A DNA stretch of 64,000 nt from Ensifer sp. IC4062. GTDB lineage: Bacteria; Pseudomonadota; Alphaproteobacteria; Rhizobiales; Rhizobiaceae. The notes under the pieces are model-generated. The model was given only the letters and a program-made list of their open reading frames with translations, had not been told where the DNA came from and made no database searches. The DNA lies in contig NZ_JADYVD010000039.1 in NCBI RefSeq assembly GCF_020193575.1, positions 1-64,000 of the forward strand. Reading direction: 5' to 3'. The translations under genes and the position numbers were made by a program. Within the stretch, counting starts at the first letter, position 1. Each line of letters starts with the position of its first letter. Of this stretch, positions 31,481 to 39,287 are shown one piece after another.

Positions 31481-32476
31481 TTAAACGTGCTTGAAGAACG
31501 GGGTATTGGCGGGCGCCGCGACGAGCCGGTCGAGCTCTTCGTCAAGATGCAGCACCGAAACCGAAGCACCGGCCATCTCCATGGAGGTGGCAAACTCGCC
31601 GACCCAAACATGCTTCGCCTTGACGCCACGCTCCCCGAGAAGCTGAGAGACGCGACGGAACAGGATGTAGAGCTCCTCCATCGGCGTGCCGCCGAGGCCG
31701 TTGACAAGCACGGCGACGTCGTCGCCCCGCTTGTAGTCCTGCTCGGCGAATATGCGCTCCATCATCTCGTCAATGACCCGGTCGGCGGGCGCCAGCTTCT
31801 TGCGGCTGATGCCGGGCTCGCCATGGATGCCCATGCCGATTTCCATCTCGTCCTCTCCGATCGAGAACGTGGCATGCCCGATCTCCGGCACGACGCAACT
31901 CGAGAGCGCGACGCCCATGGTCCGGGTTCTCGAGCGCGCCTTGTCGGCAATCCGGATCACGTCGTCGAGCGACAGGCCCTCGGCCGCGGCCGCGCCCGCC
32001 GCCTTGTAAACGAAGAAGATGCCGGCGACGCCGCGGCGCTTGTGCTCCTCGCCCACGATCGAAGAGGCCACGTCGTCATTGCCGACCACCTGCTTCACCT
32101 GAATGCCATCGAGATCGGCAAGTTCGGCAGCCATGTCGAAATTGATGATGTCGCCGCTGTAATTGCCGTAGATGTAAAGGACGCCGGCGCCCTGGTCGAT
32201 GTGCTTGGTGACCTGATACATCTGCTCGGCACTCGGCGACTGGAAGACGCCACCGACCGCCGCACCGTCGAGCATGCCATCGCCGACATAGCCGAGAAAG
32301 AGCGGAAGATGGCCGGAGCCGCCGCCGGTCGCGATCCCGACCTTGCCGGCCCGCGGCTTCGCCGTCACCATGCAGCGCTTGTCATCGGCGACATAGGTCA
32401 GCTCCTTGTGCGCGCCGTAGATGCCCTCCAGCATCTCGTCGACGAAATTGACCGGATCGTTCAGAAACTTCTTCAT
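31481..32476 (-). CDS. DhaK-type ketose kinase subunit
   Basis: Substrate-binding subunit of 331 aa of the dihydroxyacetone kinase family. GGGSGHLPLFLGYVGDGMLDGAAVG near residue 52 (shown in pieces: GGGSGH, GYVGDGML) fits the first substrate loop; NYSGDIINFDMAAE near 105 gives the catalytic Asp; GMGIHGEPG near 222 has the His that forms a hemiaminal with the substrate carbonyl. The first loop reads GHLP rather than the usual GHEP, so the substrate may not be dihydroxyacetone; C4 ketoses (erythruloses) and apulose are used by relatives. Cotranscribed with a ribose-type ABC importer. Confidence 0.85.
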   Translation of the reverse strand: MKKFLNDPVNFVDEMLEGIYGAHKELTYVADDKRCMVTAKPRAGKVGIATGGGSGHLPLFLGYVGDGMLDGAAVGGVFQSPSAEQMYQVTKHIDQGAGVLYIYGNYSGDIINFDMAAELADLDGIQVKQVVGNDDVASSIVGEEHKRRGVAGIFFVYKAAGAAAAEGLSLDDVIRIADKARSRTRTMGVALSSCVVPEIGHATFSIGEDEMEIGMGIHGEPGISRKKLAPADRVIDEMMERIFAEQDYKRGDDVAVLVNGLGGTPMEELYILFRRVSQLLGERGVKAKHVWVGEFATSMEMAGASVSVLHLDEELDRLVAAPANTPFFKHV

Positions 32477-32498
32477 GGATTCCTCTCTGGGTAGGGGC

Positions 32499-33533
32499 TT
32501 ATTTCTTGCGCTGGCGGGTGACGAAGAAGGCCGCGGCGAGCAGGATGAAAATGCCCACGACGAGCCGCTGCCACGTGCTCGGAATTCCCACCATCACGAG
32601 CACGCTGTTGATGACGACGATCAGAAGCACGCCGAGAAGCGTGCCAAGCACGGTGCCCGTGCCGCCGGTGATCCGCGCACCGCCAAGAACGACGGCTGCG
32701 ATCACGTTGATTTCGGTGCCAACCAGATCGAAGGGGTTTGCCTGCCGGTTGGCACAGACATGGATGATGCCAGCGAGCCCTGCCAGCGCTCCGGCATAGC
32801 CGAACAGGAAGATCTGGACGGTGCGCAGATTGTAGCCGAGGCGGCTGGCGACGTTGGCGTTTCCGCCGACGGCGAAAATCGCGCGACCCATCAGTGTCCG
32901 GTTCAGGATCCACCATGTGACCAAGGCCGCAAGGGGAAGGACCAGAAAGTAGAATGGGAGCGTGACTACGGCGCCATTCGCGGATTCGAACTGGAAGAGC
33001 GGCATGCGGCCGAACGCACCCATCTGCGGCGGCAGCGACATGATCCAGACCGTGCCGATGAAGGAGAGCAGAAAACCGCGGAACAGATATTGCGTGCCGA
33101 TCGTCACGATCAGCGACGGTACCTTCAGATGATGCACCAGGAGGCCGTTGACGATGCCGAGAAGCATGCCGCCCAGGATAGCGACGAGCAGGATGAGGAC
33201 AATCGGCATGGCGGGGAAGTAGTTCAGCACTAGCACCGTCAGCGAATACATGGTGAAGGCTGCGATCGCCGTGAACGACACGTCGATGCCGCCTGCCGCC
33301 AGGATGATGAACACGCCGAGGGCGAAGAGACCCATCACCACGCTCGCGCGGCCGATGTCGATCAGCGTCGAAGGCTGAAGGAAAGCGGGATTGATTACCG
33401 CAACGATCACGCAAATCGCCACCAAAAGCGCAAAGGTGATCGATTCCGGCCGCCTGCGGATCAGGTCTCTTAGGCTGAAGGACCGGGTCTCAGAGGCGCT
33501 CTCCTGAAGCTCCTCGATCCGTGAAGCACTCAT
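32499..33533 (-). CDS. Ribose-type sugar ABC permease
   Basis: Inner-membrane permease of 344 aa, BPD_transp_2 (RbsC/XylH) class, with about ten hydrophobic segments. ALGVFIILAAGGIDVSFTAIAAF is the conserved family motif (GGIDLSVG in most members), and AVVLGGARITGGTGTVLGTLLGVLL matches the C-terminal glycine-rich block. Overlaps the ATPase gene by ATGA. One of two permeases in this cluster; the other is at the front of the operon, so the transporter is probably a heterodimer. Confidence 0.9.
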   Translation of the reverse strand: MSASRIEELQESASETRSFSLRDLIRRRPESITFALLVAICVIVAVINPAFLQPSTLIDIGRASVVMGLFALGVFIILAAGGIDVSFTAIAAFTMYSLTVLVLNYFPAMPIVLILLVAILGGMLLGIVNGLLVHHLKVPSLIVTIGTQYLFRGFLLSFIGTVWIMSLPPQMGAFGRMPLFQFESANGAVVTLPFYFLVLPLAALVTWWILNRTLMGRAIFAVGGNANVASRLGYNLRTVQIFLFGYAGALAGLAGIIHVCANRQANPFDLVGTEINVIAAVVLGGARITGGTGTVLGTLLGVLLIVVINSVLVMVGIPSTWQRLVVGIFILLAAAFFVTRQRKK

Positions 33534-35083
33534 TGAACAGTCTCCATCTTCGAAGTCAGCATTGCCCGGTAGAGCTGGTCCTCGCTCCCCTGCTCCGCGT
33601 CGAACTCGGCGACGACGCGTCCGCTGTTCATGACTAGGATGCGATCCGCGTTCTGGATGAGCTCCGGCAGATCGTCGCTGACGATGATCAGGCCCATCCC
33701 GGCTTCGGCGAGCGATTGGATGGCGCGATAGATCGTGTCCTTCGACCCAACGTCCACACCGACCGTCGGCCCATGCAGGACGAGCAGCTTGGGTGCGATG
33801 CTGAGCCAGCGGCCGATCAGAACGCGCTGCTGGTTGCCGCCGGAGAGCGCACCCACCGGAAGGTCGAGGTTTTTGGTGTTGAGGCGCATTTCCTCGGAAA
33901 GACGGGCAGCGATCGCGCGGCCCTCGTCTTTGTCGACGATGCCGAGCGCATTGCTGAGCCTGGTGATGATCAGCGCGATCTCGTTCTCGAAGATCGACTT
34001 GTCGAGAAACAGGCCTTCGGCAAGGCGGTCCTCGGGCACATAACCGATCCCATGCTGAATCGCGTCAGCGGGACGACGGATGGAGACGGCCCGCCCGTCC
34101 AGCGTGATCGTGCCCGAATCCGCGGGCTCGACGCCGGCGATCGCCATGGCAAGTTCGTTGCGTCCCGAGTCCGCGAGGCCGGTGATGCCGAGAATTTCAC
34201 CGTGCCGGACATCGAAGCTGACCTCCTGCACGCCTGGGGCAGTTAGTCGGCTGACCTTCAGAAGCTCCGTCGCCTTAGGCTTGCCCGTCCGGTAGCGCTC
34301 GGAGTCGATGACACGCCCCGTCATCAGCTCCGCAAGCTGCCTCTTGCTATAATCTTTGATCGGCCCCTGCGCGACACATTGGCCGTCGCGGAACACGATG
34401 GCATGGCCGCCGATGCGATAGCACTCGTCCAGCTTGTGGGTGACGAACAGCACCGCGACGTTCTCCGAACGCAGCCGTTCGACGACGCGGATCAGGTTGT
34501 CGACCTCGCGCCGGGTGAGCGAGGTGGTCGGCTCGTCCATGATCACCAGCTTGGCGCGGGTGGCGATGGCGCGGGCGATCGCCACGAGCTGGCGAGCCGC
34601 CAGCGGCAGATCGGCAACGGTGGTGTTGAGGAACGTGCGGTCGGTCGGCAAACCGACGGTGGCAAGCGCCTTCTCGGCAGTCTGCCTGAGACGTGAGCGG
34701 TCGAAGAGGCGCGCCAGCCGGCCATTGGCGCCGACGAGTTGCTCATTCAGGGCCACATTCTCGGCGACGGTCAGGTTCGGCAGAAGCGAGAGATCCTGGT
34801 AGACGGTCTCGATCCCTGCGGCCAGCGACTGGATCGGGGTGAGCGCAGCGAAGGCCTGGCCGTCCAGCACGATCTCGCCCGCGCTCGGTTCGAGCGCCCC
34901 GGACATGATCTTGATGACCGTGCTCTTGCCGCAGCCGTTCTCGCCCAGGAGGTGATAGGCCTCGCCAAGCTGAAGCGTGAGGTCGATGCCGCGCAGGGCA
35001 TGCACACCGCCAAACCATTTCTGGATGTTCCGGAGTTCTAGAAACCGGCCTAAGCCTTGCTCGCTCGTTGCTCTTGCCAACAC
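33530..35083 (-). CDS. Ribose-type sugar ABC ATPase (two domains)
   Basis: Cytoplasmic ATPase of 517 aa in RbsA/MglA form. Domain 1 has an intact Walker A GENGCGKST and Walker B LVIMDEPTTSLT with a degenerate signature LPLAARQ. Domain 2 has the usual degenerate Walker A and an intact LSGGNQQRV signature, but its Walker B reads LLVLHGPTVGVDVGSKD where LLILDEPTRGVDVGAK is usual, so the Asp and the catalytic Glu are replaced by His-Gly. The competent composite site (domain 1 Walker motifs with domain 2 signature) is untouched. GTG start at 35083 with AAGGA 7 bases before it; a TTG one codon later is the alternative. Confidence 0.9.
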   Translation of the reverse strand: MLARATSEQGLGRFLELRNIQKWFGGVHALRGIDLTLQLGEAYHLLGENGCGKSTVIKIMSGALEPSAGEIVLDGQAFAALTPIQSLAAGIETVYQDLSLLPNLTVAENVALNEQLVGANGRLARLFDRSRLRQTAEKALATVGLPTDRTFLNTTVADLPLAARQLVAIARAIATRAKLVIMDEPTTSLTRREVDNLIRVVERLRSENVAVLFVTHKLDECYRIGGHAIVFRDGQCVAQGPIKDYSKRQLAELMTGRVIDSERYRTGKPKATELLKVSRLTAPGVQEVSFDVRHGEILGITGLADSGRNELAMAIAGVEPADSGTITLDGRAVSIRRPADAIQHGIGYVPEDRLAEGLFLDKSIFENEIALIITRLSNALGIVDKDEGRAIAARLSEEMRLNTKNLDLPVGALSGGNQQRVLIGRWLSIAPKLLVLHGPTVGVDVGSKDTIYRAIQSLAEAGMGLIIVSDDLPELIQNADRILVMNSGRVVAEFDAEQGSEDQLYRAMLTSKMETVQ

Positions 35084-35133
35084 GTCGCGATCCTTCGTGA
35101 ATTGCCAACGACCGCGCCGGGCGCGGCGGTTAA

Positions 35134-35166
35134 CGGCCGGGGAGCCCCTTGGTACCCCCCCGGCCG
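35134..35166 (-). promoter_or_regulatory. Intercistronic stem-loop after the binding-protein gene
   Basis: CGGCCGGGG (35134-35142) and CCCCGGCCG (35158-35166) form a perfect 9-bp GC stem in the 97-base gap between the binding-protein stop and the ATPase start. Comparable structures follow the other binding-protein genes in the window. Confidence 0.7.
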
Positions 35167-35180
35167 GCTTGGGAGAGCGA

Positions 35181-36191
35181 TCAGAAAAGGTGTTCCTTGT
35201 AGGTGGCCTTGTCGGCGAGAACCATGCCGTTGCCGACGATCAGCACGCCCTCGCCCGCTCCCTTCTTCACGGTCACCTTGTTGTAACCCTCGACGCCGAG
35301 ATCCATGCCGTTCGTGACTTCCTTCTTCTCGAGCAGGAGCTTGGCAACGGCGTTCATTGCCATGCCGGCCTTTTGCGGATCCCAGAAGCCGATGGCGGTG
35401 ATAGCACCAGACTCGAGCAGGTCAGCGGAAGGATTGGGCAGACCGGTACCGACCAGGCATACCTTGCCTGTCAGGCCGGCTTCGTCGATGGCGCGCCCGA
35501 CGCCGAGCACGTCGTTGCCGGCCGACGTCTGGAAGCCCTTGATGTCCGGGTGCTTGCGCAGGATCTCCTTGGCCTTCTCATAGGTGCCGTTCGCATCGTC
35601 GAAGGACTCGTTGTTGGGATCGACGAGTTCCATGCCCAGATATTTCTTGGCGTTCTCCTCGCCGGCGCCAACCCACTGCATGTGGGTGCGGCTGCCGAGC
35701 GAACCGACGAAGGTGGTCCACTTGCCTTCCTTGCCCATGCACTCGGCCAGGCGCTCGTTCAGCGCAGCGCCATAATCGGAATTGTCGAACGCCTCGACAT
35801 CCGCGTGGGTGTTCGTCTGATTGTCGGCTTCATGGGTCACGACGACGATGCCGCGCTCCATTGCGCGCTTGAAGGTGCCTTCGAGAACGGCCGGATCCAT
35901 CGGAACGACTGCCAGCGCGTTGACGCCCTTGGCGACGAGGTCCTGAATGATCTGGAGCTGCTGGGCGGAATCGGCGGTTGCCGGGCCGCTCTGGCTGGCG
36001 TCCACGTCCGGGTTAGCCTCGGCGAAAGCATCGACGCCCGTGTTCATGCGGTCGAACCACGGAATGCCACTGATCTTCACGACGGTCGCGATGACCGGCT
36101 TTTCCTGCGCCACGAGGGCGCCTGCGGAACCGGCGAGCATCGCGGCGGCGACAGCCGTGCCTGCGAGCATCTTCTTCGAAAGTGACTTCAT
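35181..36191 (-). CDS. Ribose-type sugar ABC substrate-binding protein
   Basis: Periplasmic receptor of 336 aa, Peripla_BP_4 class. Signal peptide MKSLSKKMLAGTAVAAAMLA, mature part beginning near QEKPVIATVVKISGIPWFDRM. GVNALAVVPMDPAVLEGTFKRAMERGIVVVTHEAD, in pieces, is the core of the family, and GNDVLGVGRAIDEAG the second lobe. ATG 36191 has GGAGG 6 bases upstream; four extra codons are open upstream. It lies between the first permease and the ATPase gene. The ligand is unknown; a C4-C5 sugar or ketose is suggested only by the downstream kinase. Confidence 0.88.
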   Translation of the reverse strand: MKSLSKKMLAGTAVAAAMLAGSAGALVAQEKPVIATVVKISGIPWFDRMNTGVDAFAEANPDVDASQSGPATADSAQQLQIIQDLVAKGVNALAVVPMDPAVLEGTFKRAMERGIVVVTHEADNQTNTHADVEAFDNSDYGAALNERLAECMGKEGKWTTFVGSLGSRTHMQWVGAGEENAKKYLGMELVDPNNESFDDANGTYEKAKEILRKHPDIKGFQTSAGNDVLGVGRAIDEAGLTGKVCLVGTGLPNPSADLLESGAITAIGFWDPQKAGMAMNAVAKLLLEKKEVTNGMDLGVEGYNKVTVKKGAGEGVLIVGNGMVLADKATYKEHLF

Positions 36192-36215
36192 GTTTTCCTC
36201 CACGACAAGTTTCCC

Positions 36216-37247
36216 TCAGTTGTCTTGCTTCGGCGCGTGAGGGCGCGGCGCCAAAGAAACCGCTTGGCGATTGCCAGGGAATAGGAAGCCGGTCAGGTCA
36301 TAGCGACCGACGGCAAGGAAAGTGAGCAGCAGCAGCCCCCAGGCGAAATCACGCACGAAGTTGGACAGGCCGCCGAAGTTCAGAAGGCTCGACATAAGCT
36401 GCAGCGCCACGGCGCTCAGCACCACACAGATCACACGACCGTAGCCGCCTTCAGGCTTCACGCCGGCCATGACGGCGATCAGGATCGCGATCAGCAGGTA
36501 GGAGCTGCCGTAGTCGAACTTAACATTGACGTTGCGTGCGGCGATGATGACGCCCGCCAGACCCGACAGCGTGCCGCTGATCGCATAGGTCGCCACCAGC
36601 ACGCCGTTCCTCGGAAAGCCGGCATAAACTGCTGCCTTCGGATTGGTGCCCATCAGCATCAGCCAGAGCCCATAGGGCGTGAACTTCAGCGCGGCTGCGA
36701 CCAACCCCGCCACGACGACGAAGACCAGGAAGCTGATCGGGACTTCCAGGAACATGTCGTTGCCGATGCTGGACAAGAGCGCCGGGCTGCCGACCATCAC
36801 GGCCTTACCGCCGGAGACGACGACCGCGAGGCCCATGAACGCCATCTGCGTGCCGAGCGTGCAAAGGATCGGCGTGATGTTGAGTTTCGAGATCAGCAGC
36901 CCGTTGATCACGCCGCCGGAAAGCCCAATCGCCAAGGCGCCGCCGATGAAGGCCAGGCTGAAAGCCAAATCGCTTTCGCCGCTCGACAGGAACGAGGAGA
37001 CGATCACCGCGGAGAGGACGCCGGAGAGGTTCGCAAGCGCAATACCCGAGAGGTCGATGCCGCCATTGCCGGCGCACATGGCGAGCATGACACCGATCGC
37101 AAGAAGGCCGATTTCCGGCAGCTGGCTCGCCATCGACTGGAGATTGAACAGCGACAGGAAGGAGCCGCCAGATATGACAGCGCCAAGGACCAGCAGCACG
37201 CAATTGATGGCAACGAGCATGACCAGCTGCCCGCCAGTCTTCTGCAT
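36216..37247 (-). CDS. Ribose-type sugar ABC permease, first gene of the operon
   Basis: Inner-membrane permease of 343 aa, BPD_transp_2 class. LLAIGVMLAMCAGNGGIDLSGIALANLSG is the family motif region (in pieces: CAGNGGIDLS). About nine membrane segments, ending with a short polar tail. GGGAGGAG precedes the ATG. It leads an operon of permease, binding protein, ATPase, permease, DhaK, DhaL, an order with a permease first that is less common. The GTTTAGTAAAC operator starts 14 bases upstream of its ATG. Confidence 0.88.
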   Translation of the reverse strand: MQKTGGQLVMLVAINCVLLVLGAVISGGSFLSLFNLQSMASQLPEIGLLAIGVMLAMCAGNGGIDLSGIALANLSGVLSAVIVSSFLSSGESDLAFSLAFIGGALAIGLSGGVINGLLISKLNITPILCTLGTQMAFMGLAVVVSGGKAVMVGSPALLSSIGNDMFLEVPISFLVFVVVAGLVAAALKFTPYGLWLMLMGTNPKAAVYAGFPRNGVLVATYAISGTLSGLAGVIIAARNVNVKFDYGSSYLLIAILIAVMAGVKPEGGYGRVICVVLSAVALQLMSSLLNFGGLSNFVRDFAWGLLLLTFLAVGRYDLTGFLFPGNRQAVSLAPRPHAPKQDN

Positions 37248-37260
37248 GGTCTCCTCCCAT

Positions 37261-37291
37261 GTTTAGTAAACTGCCGTATGCTTTACTAAAC
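37261..37291. promoter_or_regulatory. Two LacI-type operators in front of the ABC/kinase operon
   Basis: GTTTAGTAAAC (37261-37271) is a perfect palindrome with a central G. CTTTACTAAAC (37281-37291) is the same site on the other strand with one mismatch, centred 20 bases away. They lie just upstream of the permease ribosome site, where a repressor would block transcription. Confidence 0.65.
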
Positions 37292-37391
37292 TGGTTATCA
37301 AAGCCGATTGCCGTCTGCAAGCTGATTTCAACGAAATTTGGTTGCGGAAGCGCGTCTTTTGTCCTACGCCTCCAAATCAGGTCGGAGATCT

Positions 37392-37402
37392 GTTTACTAA
37401 AC
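37392..37402. promoter_or_regulatory. Third GTTTACTAAAC operator near the divergent LacI gene
   Basis: GTTTACTAAAC is a perfect palindrome with the same arms as the pair at 37261-37291 and lies 46 bases before the LacI ATG. The 111-base distance between the middle and third sites could permit DNA looping and would allow autoregulation. Confidence 0.6.
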
Positions 37403-37448
37403 GCTTCGCCTTCGCAGCACAAAAATTGGGGAATCCGGACAGGCGCGC

Positions 37449-38540
37449 ATGAAGGAAAAGAAGACTCTGACGATCCGGGACATTGCCGACGCCGCAGGCG
37501 TTTCGCCGGCCACGGTCTCCCTCGTGCTGAACGGAAAGGGGGATATTTCCGGCGTCACGCGAGCGCGCGTGCTGGAGGCGGTCGCCAACCTGAATTACGT
37601 CCCACGCGCGACCAAGAGCAGTTCCGAGCCTGGGGAAACTTTGCGGTTCCTGAAAATTGCGAAACACGGCCATACGGTCAATCGCGACCACAGTGTCTTC
37701 ATCTCCGACTACATCGACGGCATGTCGGCGGAGGCGACGCGCCGGAACTACACGCTGGAGGTCGTCAGTTTCGAAGGCCAACCCATCAGCTCCGTCGCCG
37801 AATCGCTGGCCGGAGCCCCGATCAGCGGCGTCGTTGCGCTCGGCACCGAGCTTACCGAGGCGGATATACGCCTGATACAGGGCCTGGGGCTGCCGACGGT
37901 CTTCATCGATACCTTCTACGACGTGATCGACGCCAACTTCGTCGACATGAACAATGAGGACGCGGTCTATAAGGTGCTGTCGCGATTCCAGCGGCAGGGG
38001 TTCAAGCGAATCGGCTTCGTGGCGAGCCATGTCGATACCACCAACTTCAGGCTGCGGCGGGACGCCTTCTTCAAGAACATGGCGCGCCTCGGCCTGAAGC
38101 CGCGCGAGGAAGACGTCATCTCGGTAGAGTCGACCTATGACGGCGCCTATGCCGATACGCGCGCGCTCCTGCACTCCGGCATTGAGCTCGCCGAATGCTA
38201 CTTCTGCACCAACGACATCATCGCCTATGGCTTCATACGGGCGCTCAAGGAATACGGCATCCGCATTCCCGACGATGTCTCCGTCATCGGCTTCGATAAT
38301 CTGCCGCAGAGCGCGACGATGGAACCGTCATTGACAACCATCGAGGTTTCCAAGCGCAAGATCGGCTACCTGGCCGTGACCGTTCTGGACGACCTGATCA
38401 ATGCTTCCGAGCCGCAACCGTCGGTGAAGATCCTGGTGGGCGCTGACCTTGTCTTGCGCGCGAGCGACTCGCGCGGAGAAAACCAGCCGAGGGGACGGCG
38501 GTCGGGCAAGACCTCGACGGCGAAGCTGCCCGCAGATTAA
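37449..38540 (+). CDS. LacI-family regulator of the ABC/kinase cluster
   Basis: Repressor-type protein of 363 aa. Helix-turn-helix LTIRDIADAAGVSPATVSLVLNGKGDISG at residues 7-35, then a sensor domain (GFKRIGFVASHVD, CYFCTNDIIAYGFIRALKEYGIRIPDDVSVIGFDNLPQS, in pieces). The C-terminal 30 residues are basic and low-complexity. Divergent from the ABC/kinase operon and upstream of a racemase-fold gene and an aldo/keto reductase in the same direction. Three identical palindromes in the shared 200-base region are its likely sites. Confidence 0.85.
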   Translation: MKEKKTLTIRDIADAAGVSPATVSLVLNGKGDISGVTRARVLEAVANLNYVPRATKSSSEPGETLRFLKIAKHGHTVNRDHSVFISDYIDGMSAEATRRNYTLEVVSFEGQPISSVAESLAGAPISGVVALGTELTEADIRLIQGLGLPTVFIDTFYDVIDANFVDMNNEDAVYKVLSRFQRQGFKRIGFVASHVDTTNFRLRRDAFFKNMARLGLKPREEDVISVESTYDGAYADTRALLHSGIELAECYFCTNDIIAYGFIRALKEYGIRIPDDVSVIGFDNLPQSATMEPSLTTIEVSKRKIGYLAVTVLDDLINASEPQPSVKILVGADLVLRASDSRGENQPRGRRSGKTSTAKLPAD

Positions 38541-38582
38541 ACGCCAAACTAGCTTTTTAGCCTGCCATGGGAGGAACTTGCG

Positions 38583-39275
38583 ATGCCGTCGCTGGCCCTG
38601 ATACACACGGTGCCCGATCTCGTGGCCCGGTTTCGGCCGCTGGTCACGCGTTCCTTTCCTGACTGGACGAGCTTCAACATCGTCGATGAGAGCCTGCTCG
38701 CCAACACCGTGCGTGAGGGCGTGCTTTCGCAGAAGACGATGCAGCGGCTCGGCAGTTACGTCTTCTCCGCCGCCGACGCTGGCGCGGATGCGATCGTTGT
38801 CACATGCTCGACGCTTGGCGGCGCGGTGGATCTTATTCGGCCACTCTCGTCCGTGCCGCTCTTCCGCATCGATCAAGGCATGGCCGAGGCGGCCGTGGAG
38901 CGCGCCCGACGCATCGGCGTGCTGGCGAGGGTCCCCACGACCCTGGCCCCGACAAGTGCGCTGTTGCAGCACTGCGCCGACGCCGCCGGGAAGGACTGCA
39001 CGGTCGTGCCGATGCTGTGCGACGGCGCCTTCGAGCGGCTCGCCGCCGGCGACCGAGAGGTGCATGACCTGCGGGTGATGGAGGGCTACCGGTCGCTGGC
39101 GGAGTCCGTCGATCTCGTCGTTCTTGCCCAGGCGTCGATGGCCGCGGCACTTGCCGACCGCGGCGATGAAACGCCCGTGCCGTTCCTGACCAGCCCGGAG
39201 CTTGGCGTGGCCCATGTCGCCAAGCAGTTGACATCTTCTAAGGGCGCCTCGGCGTCCTCGGCTTGCATTCATTGA
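38583..39275 (+). CDS. Asp/Glu racemase-superfamily protein, probably not a classic racemase
   Basis: Protein of 230 aa in the two-domain Asp/Glu/hydantoin racemase fold. The first catalytic-type Cys is present in DAIVVTCSTLGGAVD near residue 80. The position where the second Cys would stand reads LVVLAQASMAAAL, that is, without Cys. Two-Cys proton transfer is therefore not possible, and a lyase, isomerase or non-racemising role is likelier. AGGAA precedes the ATG. Starts 42 bases after the LacI gene and 12 bases before the aldo/keto reductase gene, so it is probably in one operon with both. Confidence 0.75.
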   Translation: MPSLALIHTVPDLVARFRPLVTRSFPDWTSFNIVDESLLANTVREGVLSQKTMQRLGSYVFSAADAGADAIVVTCSTLGGAVDLIRPLSSVPLFRIDQGMAEAAVERARRIGVLARVPTTLAPTSALLQHCADAAGKDCTVVPMLCDGAFERLAAGDREVHDLRVMEGYRSLAESVDLVVLAQASMAAALADRGDETPVPFLTSPELGVAHVAKQLTSSKGASASSACIH

Positions 39276-39287
39276 CGGGAGTGAACA

